Shown one piece after another: positions 8,347 through 17,751 of a stretch of 64,000 nt of DNA. This DNA is from Nocardia terpenica (lineage in GTDB: Bacteria > Actinomycetota > Actinomycetes > Mycobacteriales > Mycobacteriaceae): contig NZ_JABMCZ010000001.1 in NCBI RefSeq assembly GCF_013186535.1, forward strand, positions 2,363,132 to 2,427,131, given 5' to 3'. Within the stretch, counting starts at the first letter, position 1. Every line of letters begins with the position of its first letter. A program made the translations under genes and the position numbers. The notes beneath the pieces were generated by a model. That model had not been told where the DNA came from. It was given only the letters and a program-made list of their open reading frames with translations, and ran no database searches.

Positions 8347-9417
8347 GATTGTCACCTGCAATCGTGAGTCGATCCGCCCCGCTGCACGGGTGCGCTGTGA
8401 TCGGATGCGATCACGGTGAACCCGATCGGCAGCGGCGACGAATCGAACATAGAATCCAACTATCCTGCCCCCGAACAGGACTCAATTGTCCGGCAGCAGC
8501 AAGCCGATGCCGGGTATTTCTTATTGTCCTCTTGATTGCCGGTGCCGCATAGCGCGGTTTTCGGACACAACTGATCGGACGTTCGATTTAATTCGGTTCG
8601 GTGCCTTGGAAACTGAATTCTGCTCATTCCAATTTCTTTTTCGGTCTCCGGGTGCCCAGGCGACCAAGACGCGTCTCGCGGACCATTCGTCGCGGCCTCG
8701 ACGGATCGCGCGTCATCCCGCCAGATTGCCACGAGAATCGCGAGATCCTGTTCGGCCCAGGTGATTTCGGCCGCGAATCCGCCCTCCGACAATCACTGCA
8801 GCTGGTCGGCGACAGTATCGGGCCGATCATAGTCACCGATGTTCCGATTTGTCCGCGTCATCGTTGCCACACGCGCCAACCCGCCCCGACGCTGCTTCCC
8901 CGAGCCGATCGACTGGGTCGCACCGTAGAAGCTCGCAGATGCGGAGACGGCAGCCGGACCACAGTCCGGAAAGTGTGCGCTCATGCCGCTTACGGGGCGA
9001 TCCGGTGGACGAGAGTTGTTGTGGCACAGAACGTCCTCAACTGCCGAGTTGAGTGCGTTCGGCTGGCCCACGGACCGGGGATGCACCAGCCGGTTGCAAA
9101 ACGTTCCGGCACCGAAGTCGTGGCGACCCAGCATTCGGCGCGGGCGGTATCGGGCATCAGGGCGAACCCGGATATGTACCCGGAGATCGATTCGGCGGCA
9201 AGGTCGTTCAGGGGTCGAGGTAATCCAGGGTTTTCCTGGAGGCTCGGGGACCGCCTGCGCTGCCAGAATGAGCGGGCGAAATCGTTTGGTGTGCTGGTTC
9301 TGTCGGTACAACGATGCTTCTGGGGATACGGCCCTGGGACAAGCATCCGGCGGCTACGGGCCCGGCATCGCGTGGCAAGCCGCACATCCAACTAAGAACG
9401 TTGATAGTGGGAGCATC
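8347..9417. other. 1.07-kb region without a supported gene
   Basis: No reading frame here combines a ribosome-binding site with recognisable protein features. A copy of a dispersed repeat (inverted, about 8979-9048) lies in it. The rest may contain decayed genes; composition is mixed, with AT-richer patches near 8560-8640. Confidence 0.4.
8979..9048 (-). repeat. dispersed repeat, copy 1 (inverted)
   Basis: On the minus strand this reads CGGCAGTTGAGGACGTTCTG, then a GTGCCACAAC block, then CCGTAAGCGGC. The same string recurs on the plus strand at 10866-10930 and, shorter, at 12917-12964. It is about 65-70 bases long here. Confidence 0.7.
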
Positions 9418-10032
9418 ATGTCTGGTTCAGAGCAGGGCATCAACGAGTACTTCGAGTCTGTCTATCGGACACAACCGCCGGACGGCTCGGTGGTCGAGGC
9501 AGCGGCCTGGGATATCGGCGAACCGCAGCCGACGGTGATCGAGTTGGAACGCGGCGGAGCCATCCAGGGCGAGGTGCTCGACGCGGGGTGCGGTACCGGC
9601 GAGAACGCCCTGTACCTGGCGGCCTGTGGATACGCCGTGACCGGTGTCGATGCGGCGCCGTCCGCTCTCGCCCATGCCCGGGCCAAGGCCGCCCAGCGCG
9701 GGTCGACCGTCGAATTCGCGGTCGCCGATGCCCGTGAACTGGCCGGTTACGACGGCCGATTCGACACGGTCGTCGACTCTGGCCTGTTGCATACCTTCTC
9801 CGACCCCGACTCCGCGCGCTATGTCGCTGCCCTGCGGCGTGTGTGCCGCCCCGGTGGCTTGGTTCACGTCCTCGCGATCAGTGACGCCGCCGAGGATTTG
9901 CCCGGTCCCCGTCGGCTCTCCGAGCAGCAGATGCGCGCGGCATTCATCGGCGACTGGGTCATCGAACTGCTGCGCCCGACCACGATGCACGGTCCGCTAC
10001 CTGCCTGGCTGTTGACCGCCCGCCGCCCGTGA
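9418..10032 (+). CDS. class I SAM-dependent methyltransferase
   Basis: 204 residues. Motif I VLDAGCGTGENALYLA (about residues 45-60) and the following acidic loop GYAVTGVDAAPSAL show a Rossmann SAM-binding fold; motif II/III regions EFAVADARELAGYDGRFDTV and DSGLLHTF follow. Size and the early LPAWLLTARRP end fit small stand-alone methyltransferases of the Methyltransf_11/25 type, whose substrates vary (small molecules, quinones, thiols). The ATG at 9418 has GGGAG upstream. Downstream is an insertion-sequence graveyard; upstream is a repeat copy, so no operon partner indicates the substrate. Confidence 0.88.
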   Translation: MSGSEQGINEYFESVYRTQPPDGSVVEAAAWDIGEPQPTVIELERGGAIQGEVLDAGCGTGENALYLAACGYAVTGVDAAPSALAHARAKAAQRGSTVEFAVADARELAGYDGRFDTVVDSGLLHTFSDPDSARYVAALRRVCRPGGLVHVLAISDAAEDLPGPRRLSEQQMRAAFIGDWVIELLRPTTMHGPLPAWLLTARRP

Positions 10033-10288
10033 ATCCGGTCCCAGCCTCGACCGGTCCGTTCCGCCGCAACATGAGTCGCCGGTGTTCACAGGGATGTGCA
10101 GTCTGTCGATCTCGGATCGCTGCTGACCGTGCCCCAGTGGAAGTGTCCCGACAGAGACCGGTGGCAAGCTATCGGGCGCGGACGAGTTCGGGCAGCTGAT
10201 TCACAGGTGATTGCGGACGGCAGCCGCCGTCAGGGCGGCAGGCATGGTGATTCCCGGATGGGTGTAGCGCCGCTGGAGGGACGGATTA

Positions 10289-10585
10289 TCAGGCTGCGTG
10301 TTGGTAGTCGTTGGGGTGCCCGCGTTGGTGTTCTTGGGTGAGGTGGTGGTTCCAGTAGGTGGGGAAGTCGCCGATCCCGATCAGGGCTCGCAGGCGCAGG
10401 ATGGCTTCGGCGCCGGTGAGTCCCCATCTGCTGCCGGTGATTTCGAGGCGGTCGGCGATCAGGTGGCGGGCTGCGCCTTCGATCAGGCCGGTGGCGATGG
10501 GCCAGCCTGTGGCCAAAGCTGTGTCGTAGCAGATTTCGGTGGTTATCCACTCGTGGATGATTCGGGATTTGAGGTCAATGATCCC
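10289..10585 (-). pseudogene. ISKra4-family transposase, C-terminal remnant
   Basis: Minus strand encodes GWPIATGLIEGAARHLIADR, then a SRWGLTGAEAILRLRAL block and a WNHHLTQEHQR end. These match the conserved C-terminus of ISKra4 transposases (P-I-A-S-G-x-I-E-G-A-C-R, R-W-x-L-x-G-A-E-A-x-L-x-L-R). The frame continues upstream only as unrelated sequence, so the N-terminal two-thirds are lost. No terminal repeats are visible. Confidence 0.7.
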
Positions 10586-11152
10586 GACGGCGTGGATGTC
10601 AGCCATGTCGCGCCGTCGCTGCCCGGTATGACGGTCATCGTCGAGGTCGAGGTGACCGCCGTGTCCGGTCCCCGAATTCGATGGTCGGTCCTGTCTAGCG
10701 ACGATCGCGACACCATCAGTCAAGGCACTCACCATCGCGCCGTGATCGACACCGAGCGGCTCATCGACCGAGTGACCGACAAGGCGGCGCAGGTGTCGAC
10801 GCTCCGAGATCGACCACCCGGCAACCTGAAACAGCAGCACCGGGCGTTGCCGAGAACACCCGCTCATCGGCAGTTGCGGACGTTCTGTGCCACAACGACT
10901 CTCGGCCGCCGGACCACCCTGTAAGCGGCTACTCAGCATTGGCGGCGGGGCCAGTTCCCGGCCTGAATCTGGTCCAGGTGCCCGGTGGGCCGCTCTGTAG
11001 GCGGCTGCCCACCGTTGTCATTGGTGTGGTTCTCTAATGGCTTGCAGCCCACCGGGTGCCGTGCGGGGTGTGGCTGAAAAGGGACGTGCCCTGGCTCGAA
11101 GTAGCGGTGCCTTCCCGCACGGTACCTGCTCGGTTCGACGAAAAGGACACCG
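10586..11152. other. gene-free stretch between IS remnants
   Basis: No supported gene. It contains dispersed-repeat copy 2 (10866-10930). The open frames on both strands show no family motif. Confidence 0.4.
10866..10930 (+). repeat. dispersed repeat, copy 2
   Basis: CGGCAGTTGCGGACGTTCTG followed by GTGCCACAACGACTCTCG and GTAAGCGGC; near-identical to the inverse of 8979-9048 and to 12917-12964. It sits between the ISKra4 and IS110 remnants. Confidence 0.7.
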
Positions 11153-11872
11153 GTGACGGTCATCATCGGCATGGACCCCCACAGACACTCGGCCACCATC
11201 TGGCGCACCGCCTGGTGCACGACGGGGAAACCGTGATCGATGTGCCAGCGAAACTGTCGGCGCAGGTGCGGGTGTTCGCCACCGGCACCGACCGCAACAC
11301 CGACCCGGTGGACGCGCACTCTGTGGCCAGGTCCGGGCCGTGGCCTAGGATGTTGCACCTACCGGTCCCGCGGTGCGAATCCGGCTGCGGGTCGTCGGTG
11401 AACTGATCGACGGCCTCGAGGGGGTCGATACCCGGATCAAGGCTGCGGACAAGGAATTACGGCAGTCGGTCGCCGCGACCGGGTCCACGCTGATGGAGCT
11501 GCCCGGCATCGGCCCGGCGCGGCCCGGCTGCTCGCCGATGTCGGCGATATCCGTCGCTTCGTGGCCCGGGACCGGTTCGCGTCCTGGAACGGCACCGCGC
11601 CGCTGGATGCGTCCTCGGGAGATCAGAAGCGGCACCGGCTTTCTCGTGCCGGAAATCGCAAGGTCAACCGAGTGTTGCACATCATGGCGGTGATCCAGCA
11701 TGGTGGCTACGGCGGTGGCCGCGCTTACATCACGCAGCGCAAGGCTGCGGGCAAAACCCACAAGGAGACGCTGCGCGCCTTGAAGCGACGCCTGTCCAAC
11801 ACCGTTTACGCCCGGATGGTCGCCGATGCGCGGCGAAGCGCGGGGCAAGTCCGGGAGGAAACTGCCCCTTGA
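11153..11872 (+). pseudogene. IS110-family transposase, frameshifted and deleted
   Basis: Start GTGACGGTCATCATCGGCAT encodes the IS110 N-terminus (IIGMDPHRHSATI). The frame then changes: LVHDGETVIDVPAKLSAQVR and DPVDAHSVA lie in one frame, MELPGIGPA in another, and FASWNGTAPLDASSGDQKRH with AGNRKVNRVLHIMAVIQ in a third. These are the DEDD-type RNase H-like and C-terminal helix-hairpin parts of IS110 transposases, with at least two frame breaks and missing segments. At about 240 codons against the usual 340-400, it is dead. It is unlike the intact IS110 copy at 17752. Confidence 0.8.
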
Positions 11873-11975
11873 CGCGAAATACAGTGCGTTCGGGACGGCT
11901 GCGTTGCAAGACAACCGATCTGTGGCCGGGCATGGACGGCCGACCGGACGCCTGCTCGGTGGCGATGCAGAACGT

Positions 11976-12842
11976 TCATTGTGGCGAAGCGGAGAACTGC
12001 AGGATCCGGTTGATGTGCTCGGTGACCGCGGGAAGGAGCCTGAGGTCCGGAAGCGGGTGTGCGGCAGCGATTTCCGCGACCGCGTCCGCGTAGAGCTCGG
12101 TCGCGGCGCGTAGAGCGCGAGCCAGATCCTCGCGGGTATGGTGGGCGAACAGCTCAGGCAGCCGGTCCCGATAGGCGGGGGCCAGCCATTCGCCTATGTG
12201 ATGGCCGTTGTGCCAGGTGTCGACCGGGCGTGTGCTCAACAGCCGGGTATGCCATTGCAGCATCTCCAGCAACAATGACCGCAGTTCTGCCATCCGCAGT
12301 TGAGCCGGCCACAGATCACCACGTGCGATATAAATCGGGACCTGAGTGGCCTCGAACCAGAATTCCCGCTCGTTGGTGACGAATTCGAGCTCGGTCGGTC
12401 CACTCCCCACTGGCGGGCCCGCTGCGGCGGGAAGCCCGTCGGTGAGCCCGGTCTTGTCCAGACGGACGAGGTAACCGCGCTGGTAGAGTTCGTCCAGACC
12501 ACCCTCGATCATCCGGGTGATCCGCTCAGGACCGGCGAGGGTCAGGTCGACCTTTCGGCCGCCGGCCAGGACGATCAGGTAGGTCGGCCAGTCCGGCTCG
12601 TCGTCTTCCTCGTTGGCCAGATGAATGCTCACCAGCTGGTTCCCGAGTGGGGCCGCCCAACTGTCATCACCGGCCAACGCGGGCGCTGCGGTGCCGATGA
12701 GCTCGATATCGAGATCGGAGAAACGATCGACACGCTGGTTGCGTGCCCGCGACCCGGTCTGGATCATCGCCTCGATGCCGTCATGGGACGCCGCGAACGC
12801 GACGATACGGTCAAGTACTTCCGCAGCAGACTCCACGCACAA
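11976..12842 (-). CDS. ANT(6)/AadK-like aminoglycoside nucleotidyltransferase
   Basis: 288 residues, the usual length for streptomycin 6-adenylyltransferases. Nucleotidyltransferase core at residues 28-50: TGSRARNQRVDRFSDLDIEL, the G-S-R..D-x-D-x-E pattern with catalytic acidic residues. Later landmarks LWPAQLRMAELRSLLLEML and WHNGHHIGEWL fit the AadK C-terminal helical domain. Known members transfer AMP to streptomycin; drug specificity of this one is inferred only. Start is TTG 12842 or GTG 12836; neither has a strong ribosome-binding site. It lies among transposase remnants and between copies of a dispersed repeat, so local acquisition is plausible. Confidence 0.8.
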   Translation of the reverse strand: MCVESAAEVLDRIVAFAASHDGIEAMIQTGSRARNQRVDRFSDLDIELIGTAAPALAGDDSWAAPLGNQLVSIHLANEEDDEPDWPTYLIVLAGGRKVDLTLAGPERITRMIEGGLDELYQRGYLVRLDKTGLTDGLPAAAGPPVGSGPTELEFVTNEREFWFEATQVPIYIARGDLWPAQLRMAELRSLLLEMLQWHTRLLSTRPVDTWHNGHHIGEWLAPAYRDRLPELFAHHTREDLARALRAATELYADAVAEIAAAHPLPDLRLLPAVTEHINRILQFSASPQ

Positions 12843-13175
12843 CTCTTATCACGAACCCTTGATGCCACCCCGATCGCCGGAACCGACCTCGCATCCTCGC
12901 AGATGCATTGCACGCACATCGGCAGTTGCGGACGTTCGTGCCACAACGACTCTCGTCCGCCGGACCCGATGCTCGAGGTCGCGCTCCGGATGGAGCTCCA
13001 CAGCGACCAGGATATTTGTGTACTTGTCCATTTCTCCAAACCGTCGCTCCGAGCTACGAATTCGCAGTCCAAGCATGGAATGGAGACCGAACCCGGGACC
13101 CTCGAACCGAGGCGGCGCGCCATGCGGCGTGAAAAGACGTTCGGCCCGCCGCGACCACAGGTGCATGCTTGGTGA
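12843..13175. other. gene-free stretch with repeat copy
   Basis: Contains dispersed-repeat copy 3 at 12917-12964. No coding features are recognised. Confidence 0.4.
12917..12964 (+). repeat. dispersed repeat, copy 3 (shorter)
   Basis: CGGCAGTTGCGGACGTTC, GTGCCACAACGACTCTCG and CCGCCGGA match copy 2 with one base missing; the GTAAGCGGC end is absent. Confidence 0.65.
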
Positions 13176-13556
13176 ATGAGCCTTATCGTGCAAGCTTTCG
13201 TCGTCGAAGACGATGGCACGGAACGAGACCTGGACCCTCCCAAACCCGGCGGGAACTTCGCCGGGTTCGAAAAATGGCGAACAACCGTATGGGGCTCGGC
13301 AGCCGTCCAAGCATTGGGCGCCTACTGGTTCCCGCTCCTGGCATCGGGCAATCCCTTCACCGTGCCTCCTGACGCAGTTCCCGAACTTCTCGAAGAGTGC
13401 GCGCTGCTTCGAACACACCTGGACGCAATCGCACCACAGGGCGACCAGTCGCACACCCGCGAGTGGTACGTAGACGGCATCTCCGAGCATCTGTCGAACA
13501 TCGAGGCCGTCGCCGAACAAGCCCTGCACGCCGGCGGCGGCGTCTACTTCTGGTAG
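13176..13556 (+). CDS. hypothetical protein
   Basis: 126 residues, acidic, with no signal peptide. Notable segments are VVEDDGTERDLDPPKPGGNF and GSAAVQALGAYWFPLLASGN, ending ALHAGGGVYFW. The ATG at 13176 follows a weak purine site (GGTGAATG). It is a coherent reading frame with Nocardia-like codon use, and a lone gene between the adenylyltransferase and the IS630 copy. The style (small, acidic, ending in a Gly/aromatic tip) is like immunity or SUKH-type proteins, but I do not recognise the family. Confidence 0.6.
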   Translation: MSLIVQAFVVEDDGTERDLDPPKPGGNFAGFEKWRTTVWGSAAVQALGAYWFPLLASGNPFTVPPDAVPELLEECALLRTHLDAIAPQGDQSHTREWYVDGISEHLSNIEAVAEQALHAGGGVYFW

Positions 13557-13669
13557 GGGCAATGCAGACCCCACGGTAAAGGCGCAGGTCAATGCTGATA
13601 GTCCGAGGCTCCTAGTGAAGAACTTCGCAGCAGACCTCCGGTGATGCAGCTCGGCCCGGTGTGGCGCTA

Positions 13670-14861
13670 GTGCCTCGTCCGGAAAGGTTGATGCGTTAAT
13701 CGTCGGGGTGTCGGGTTGCTCGCCACTGGTCGGCCGGTGATGCTGCCTGGCGGAGGTGGTGCCGGTGGCTCGGAAGCCGGATGTGTTCGTCAGAGCGGTG
13801 ACCCCGCAGGAGGGTCGCAAGCTGGCCCAGATCGCCCGGCGCAGCAAGCAACCAGTGCGGATGCGGCGGGCGGTGGTGGTGATGGCCTCGGCGCAGCATC
13901 AGCCGGTCGGGTTCATCGCGAAGCTGATGCAAGTATCGGAATCGTATGTGCGGCAAGTGATCCACGATTTCAACGAGAAGGGCTTCGAGGCGCTCGACCC
14001 AAAATGGAGAGGGGGCAGACCGGCGAAGACCGATCAGGCGATGCGTGATCGGATCTGTCGGATCGCCCGGTGCTGCCCCCTCGATCTAGGCTGGCCGTTC
14101 ACGACGTGGAGCCTGTCGAAACTGCGAGAGGTATTGGCGGTCAACAGGATCGCCGAAATCAGCCGCGAGACGCTGCGCAGGATCCTGAAGGCCGGTGGGG
14201 TGTCGTGGCAGGCTACCAAAACCTGGAAGGCCAGCAACGATCCCGAGTTCACCGAGAAGATGAACCGGGTGCTCGACCTCTACGACCATCCACCCGCAGA
14301 CGGGCGCGTGATCTGTGTGGACGAGTTCGGTCCGTTGAATCTGCAGCCGCGGCCCGGTCGCGGCTGGTTCACGCGTCGCCGGCCCAAGCGGCTGCGAGCG
14401 ACCTACAACAGAACCCAAGGCGTGCGGCACATGCTCGGCGCCCTGGACCTGCGCAGCGGGCAGTTGTACTACCGGATCCGTGACCGCAAACGCTGGACCG
14501 AATTTCTGGCCTTCCTCAAGACCTTGCGGGCCCGCTGGGCGGGCGAGAAGTTGTACCTGATCTGCGACAACTACTCGGTCCACAAACGGCGTGAGGTGCG
14601 AGAGTGGTGCGCCGCCAACCAGATCGAGTTGGTGTTCCTGCCGACCTACTCCTCATGGCTGAACCGCATCGAATGCGAGTTCGCCGCCCTGCGCTACTTC
14701 GCGCTGAACGGTACCGATCACCGCAGCCATGACGAGCAGGACGCGGTCATCGGCGACTACATCCGCTGGCGTAACCAGCACGCCGGACCTGTCCGCAACT
14801 TCGCTGTCGGCTCCAAGATCCGGCGACCCGATTACCTACCGAAGGTTGCGTGACAAGGCAC
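13670..14861 (+). mobile_element. IS630-family insertion sequence, intact
   Basis: Terminal inverted repeats begin GTGCCTCGTCC on the left and GTGCCTTGTCA on the right end's complement. A TA dinucleotide flanks each end (13668-13669 and 14862-14863), the signature of IS630/Tc1-type insertion into TA. The single full-length transposase gene is inside. The right TA forms the first two bases of the TAG stop of the neighbouring M61 peptidase gene on the minus strand. Confidence 0.88.
13765..14853 (+). CDS. IS630-family transposase
   Basis: 362 residues. N-terminal helix-turn-helix region (IAKLMQVSESYVRQVIHDFN, about residues 50-70) with the WRGGRP hinge and Thr-Trp-Ser-Leu second HTH (FTTWSLSKLREVL), then the DDE catalytic part: VICVDEFGPL (first Asp), YLICDNYSVHK (second Asp) and SSWLNRIECEFAAL (Glu). 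All catalytic acidic residues are present, so it should be active. GTG 13765 is chosen because GGAGGTG lies 8 bases upstream; GTG 13756 is too close to that site. The stop TGA at 14851-14853 lies 8 bases inside the right end. Confidence 0.92.
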   Translation: MARKPDVFVRAVTPQEGRKLAQIARRSKQPVRMRRAVVVMASAQHQPVGFIAKLMQVSESYVRQVIHDFNEKGFEALDPKWRGGRPAKTDQAMRDRICRIARCCPLDLGWPFTTWSLSKLREVLAVNRIAEISRETLRRILKAGGVSWQATKTWKASNDPEFTEKMNRVLDLYDHPPADGRVICVDEFGPLNLQPRPGRGWFTRRRPKRLRATYNRTQGVRHMLGALDLRSGQLYYRIRDRKRWTEFLAFLKTLRARWAGEKLYLICDNYSVHKRREVREWCAANQIELVFLPTYSSWLNRIECEFAALRYFALNGTDHRSHDEQDAVIGDYIRWRNQHAGPVRNFAVGSKIRRPDYLPKVA

Positions 14862-16849
14862 TAGTTCCGTGCGGCCAGGATCTGAGTGAGGTAGTCCGGG
14901 GTGCCGTCGATGCGTTGCAGATGCGGGTAACGGAGGCCGTCGTGATAGTCCAGTTCGACGGTCCGTGTCTGATCGAAGTCTTTCACCTGCAATCGGATCG
15001 GTGCGGGGTCTGTCTTGGCCGCCTCGATTGCGGCTTCCATTGTGGCTTGGGAATAGGGGGCGTCGTTGACCGAAACCACCGTCATCCCGGAGCCGACTTT
15101 TGCCTTGAATGCGGGTCCGTCCCATCGCACGTCGGTGACCTTGCCTTCACCGGACACGTTGAGACCGATCGAGTAGGTGTAGTTGACCGCGCCCTCAGCC
15201 TGTTTCATCTGAGCCGTGAGGAAGGCACCTGGGTGGTTGTCGTAGACCAACTTCCACCCCGTCTTCTCGACACTTGCGGCGAACGGTTCCTTTCCGTCGA
15301 GGCGATCGCGCAGGTACTTCGACCAATCATCGGGGACCACGCGATTCAGCGTCGAGACGACGGCGTCGAAGCCGTAGGTGTTCTGTGACGCCCACTTACC
15401 GTCGTCGACACCGAAGAACGCGCGAGCGAAATCATCGAGTGACTTTGTGTTTCCCGACAGTTCGCGGATACGCGCGTCCACCCCCAGCCACACCAGTTGC
15501 CCGCCCTGGTAGTAATCCTCGCTGAGCTGCCACGACCGGTACGGCTTCGGACGCCGCTGCGCGATAATGGGATCGTTGGTGGTGTCTTGCAGACTGCGCC
15601 AGGTGAGTCCGGGCCGGTTGTCGGTGTATGCGGCGACTACCGAAGCCAACGCATCGCGAGAGACTTCCGCAGGTCGCAGGCCGGACCGGCCGGTGAGCAC
15701 GTTGCCCCAATACTGCGTCTGACCCTCGTAGACCCACAGCAAGCTGTCCTGCATCGGGACGTTGTAGTTGGGTGTCCACAGGTCTGCCGGGCGTCGAAAC
15801 TTACCGTTCCAGGAATGGGTGTACTCGTGCCCGAGCAGATCGTCGCTGCCGACCGCGGGGTTCCACCCGGTGAAATAGTCCGTGGGTTCACCGTCCTCGC
15901 TGGATCGTTGGTGTTCCAACCCGTTGGAGCTGAGCTGATCCGACAACGACAGCAGGAAGTCGTAGTGGTCGTAGTGTTGTGAGCCGTACAGTTTCACAGC
16001 CTGTCGCACCAGAGCCCTGTGCAGCTCGATGTGCTCGGGCTTGGCCTTGAGCTGCTCCGGTGCGTCTGCGAATACTTGCAGCCGCACAGGCGTTTTCGCG
16101 CCGGGAGCCAGGTCGAACTCTTTGTGATAGCGCCCCGCATACACGGGCGAGTCGACGAGGACGTCCAACGGAACAGTCTTGTATTTCACGGTGTCGCCGT
16201 CCTTACCGGCGACCTCCAGCGCGGTACCGGCCTCGAATCCCGGCGGGTAGGTGACGCTCGCGTTGAAGGGAATCTCACTGACGGGAGCACCGGCCGGATA
16301 CAGGACCACGGCATTCCACTGCAAATTCAGCATATTCGGCGTCATCACCACGCGGCCCTGAGCGGAATCGGTGGGAGTGAAGTACTGGAAGCTCGCGTCG
16401 ATCGATTCTACGCCGTCGGGCACGGTAACCTTGAACGCATACACGTTCAGCGGATCACGCTTCCACTCCAGCTTGTTCCCGGCGCCGGTGAAGGCGATGC
16501 CCGCGATCTTGTCGATCGGACCGGACGGAGAGTGGTTGCCGGGCAGCCACTGCGGAAAAAGCAAATCCACCTTGCCCGGCCGAACGGGGATCGTCTGTTT
16601 CACCTGGATCACGCGCTGCGGCAGATCGGTCACGTCGACCGCCACGGAGATCGCTTTCCGAGTCACCGGAGCTTCTTCGGGCTTGTTGCGCAAGCCGAAG
16701 TACAGCGAGCCTGCCAGGACAATGAGAACGACGACGCCAACAGCACCGATAATACGAAACTTGGACAACGACACTCCCCGAGTCACACAGACCTTCTTGT
16801 CGACACTACGAATCAGACGCAATGCCCGCCCCCGGCGGCTGGTGTTCAT
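14861..16849 (-). CDS. M61-family metallopeptidase with PDZ domain, membrane-anchored
   Basis: 662 residues. An N-terminal signal anchor (FRIIGAVGVVVLIVLAGSLY, about residues 31-50) places the rest outside the membrane. Residues 70-280 form the M61 N-terminal beta domain (FPQWLPGNHSPSGPID). The zinc site is LLGHEYTHSWNGK near residue 340, with the third ligand Glu in LLWVYEGQTQYWG about 35 residues on. A PDZ-like domain follows (GLNVSGEGKVTDV, GMTVVSVNDAPYS). The family, typified by glycyl aminopeptidase, hydrolyses peptide bonds from the N-terminus; its substrate here is unknown. The TAG stop is shared with the IS630 target site, and the un-inserted sequence would also read TAG, so the protein is unaltered. 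Confidence 0.9.
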   Translation of the reverse strand: MNTSRRGRALRLIRSVDKKVCVTRGVSLSKFRIIGAVGVVVLIVLAGSLYFGLRNKPEEAPVTRKAISVAVDVTDLPQRVIQVKQTIPVRPGKVDLLFPQWLPGNHSPSGPIDKIAGIAFTGAGNKLEWKRDPLNVYAFKVTVPDGVESIDASFQYFTPTDSAQGRVVMTPNMLNLQWNAVVLYPAGAPVSEIPFNASVTYPPGFEAGTALEVAGKDGDTVKYKTVPLDVLVDSPVYAGRYHKEFDLAPGAKTPVRLQVFADAPEQLKAKPEHIELHRALVRQAVKLYGSQHYDHYDFLLSLSDQLSSNGLEHQRSSEDGEPTDYFTGWNPAVGSDDLLGHEYTHSWNGKFRRPADLWTPNYNVPMQDSLLWVYEGQTQYWGNVLTGRSGLRPAEVSRDALASVVAAYTDNRPGLTWRSLQDTTNDPIIAQRRPKPYRSWQLSEDYYQGGQLVWLGVDARIRELSGNTKSLDDFARAFFGVDDGKWASQNTYGFDAVVSTLNRVVPDDWSKYLRDRLDGKEPFAASVEKTGWKLVYDNHPGAFLTAQMKQAEGAVNYTYSIGLNVSGEGKVTDVRWDGPAFKAKVGSGMTVVSVNDAPYSQATMEAAIEAAKTDPAPIRLQVKDFDQTRTVELDYHDGLRYPHLQRIDGTPDYLTQILAARN

Positions 16850-17276
16850 CAGCCAAGGATAGGACCTACCGATTGTCGTTACAGATAGTCAGTCCATAGC
16901 GGCAACAAGTTTGCGTACGGTGCGGTCGCCACGACCGCCTGCCCCATCCCCTCCTCCGACGTCGACGCTTCACATGGTTTGTACGGGTCGGCGAGCGTCC
17001 CTTCGTTGCTGAACTAATTGTCCATACTACGAGGTTTGGTATCGCGGTGTGCGAGGAGCGTGTGTGGGCTGCGTCATACCTGTCGCGCGGTGCGGTGACT
17101 GGCAGGATTTCGGGTGGATGTGGCGTAACCCGCTGGTAGGCACTGGTTTTGGCGCTCGAAGGCAGTGCTCGTAAGGACGGCAGGTTGCGCAGCGCGCGGA
17201 GGAGAGAGAGCCCTCGGCCCCGTTGGGTCTGGGCCGCCGGTGGCCACTCTCGCGAAGACAGCTTCGCAATGACCGT
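16850..17276. other. gene-free stretch
   Basis: About 430 bases between two minus-strand genes, AT-richer near 17010-17040. No gene or RNA is recognised; it should hold the promoter of the M61 gene. Confidence 0.4.
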
Positions 17277-17516
17277 TCAGCGAGATGGTCCGATGGCGGT
17301 CGCGTCGGCGTGCACCCCACCGCCGGTCTTCGCCACCAGTCCGTACTCGATCGCTGTCGCAGCGGGTTTGGCCGAAGCGCCAGGCGCCGGTGCCGTGTCG
17401 GTAGTCGTCGCCTGTACGTGGATCACACCGTTGTCGGCGGCGGCCGATCCCGCCGTGATCGCGACTCCTGCCGCAATCGCCCCTACGAACACAGTGCCCG
17501 CGATGATTCGTTTCAT
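17277..17516 (-). CDS. small secreted peptide
   Basis: 79 residues. Signal peptide KRIIAGTVFVGAIAAGVAIT with cut near SAAADN; the mature 50 residues are Ala/Thr/Gly-rich (TTTDTAPAPGASAKPAATA) with no Cys. ATG with AAAGGTAAGGAAACC upstream, a good ribosome-binding site. No family is recognised. It stands alone next to the IS110 copy. Confidence 0.7.
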   Translation of the reverse strand: MKRIIAGTVFVGAIAAGVAITAGSAAADNGVIHVQATTTDTAPAPGASAKPAATAIEYGLVAKTGGGVHADATAIGPSR

Positions 17517-17751
17517 GGTTTCCTTACCTTTCTTCTCGGGTGCTGGAAGCTACTGGCTGCCATAGGCTTTCCTGCACCCGGGAGCGTCGGGTATGGCTTT
17601 CATGGTGCAGCCGCTGATGGCCCAGGGGGATTGGCCGCCCGGCGTTCCGCGACGACTCGACCGCTGATTGAGATACGCGACCCGATCGCTTCGTAAGGAC
17701 ACGACGGCGCAGTCGTCTGCCGGACAACCGAACAACGTGTGGAGAACGGAA

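Noticed and set aside
8460..8792. 110-codon minus-strand frame in the gap after the glycine-zipper protein
   Set aside because: Helical start but no ribosome-binding site or family similarity; the second half is Cys/Arg-rich low complexity.
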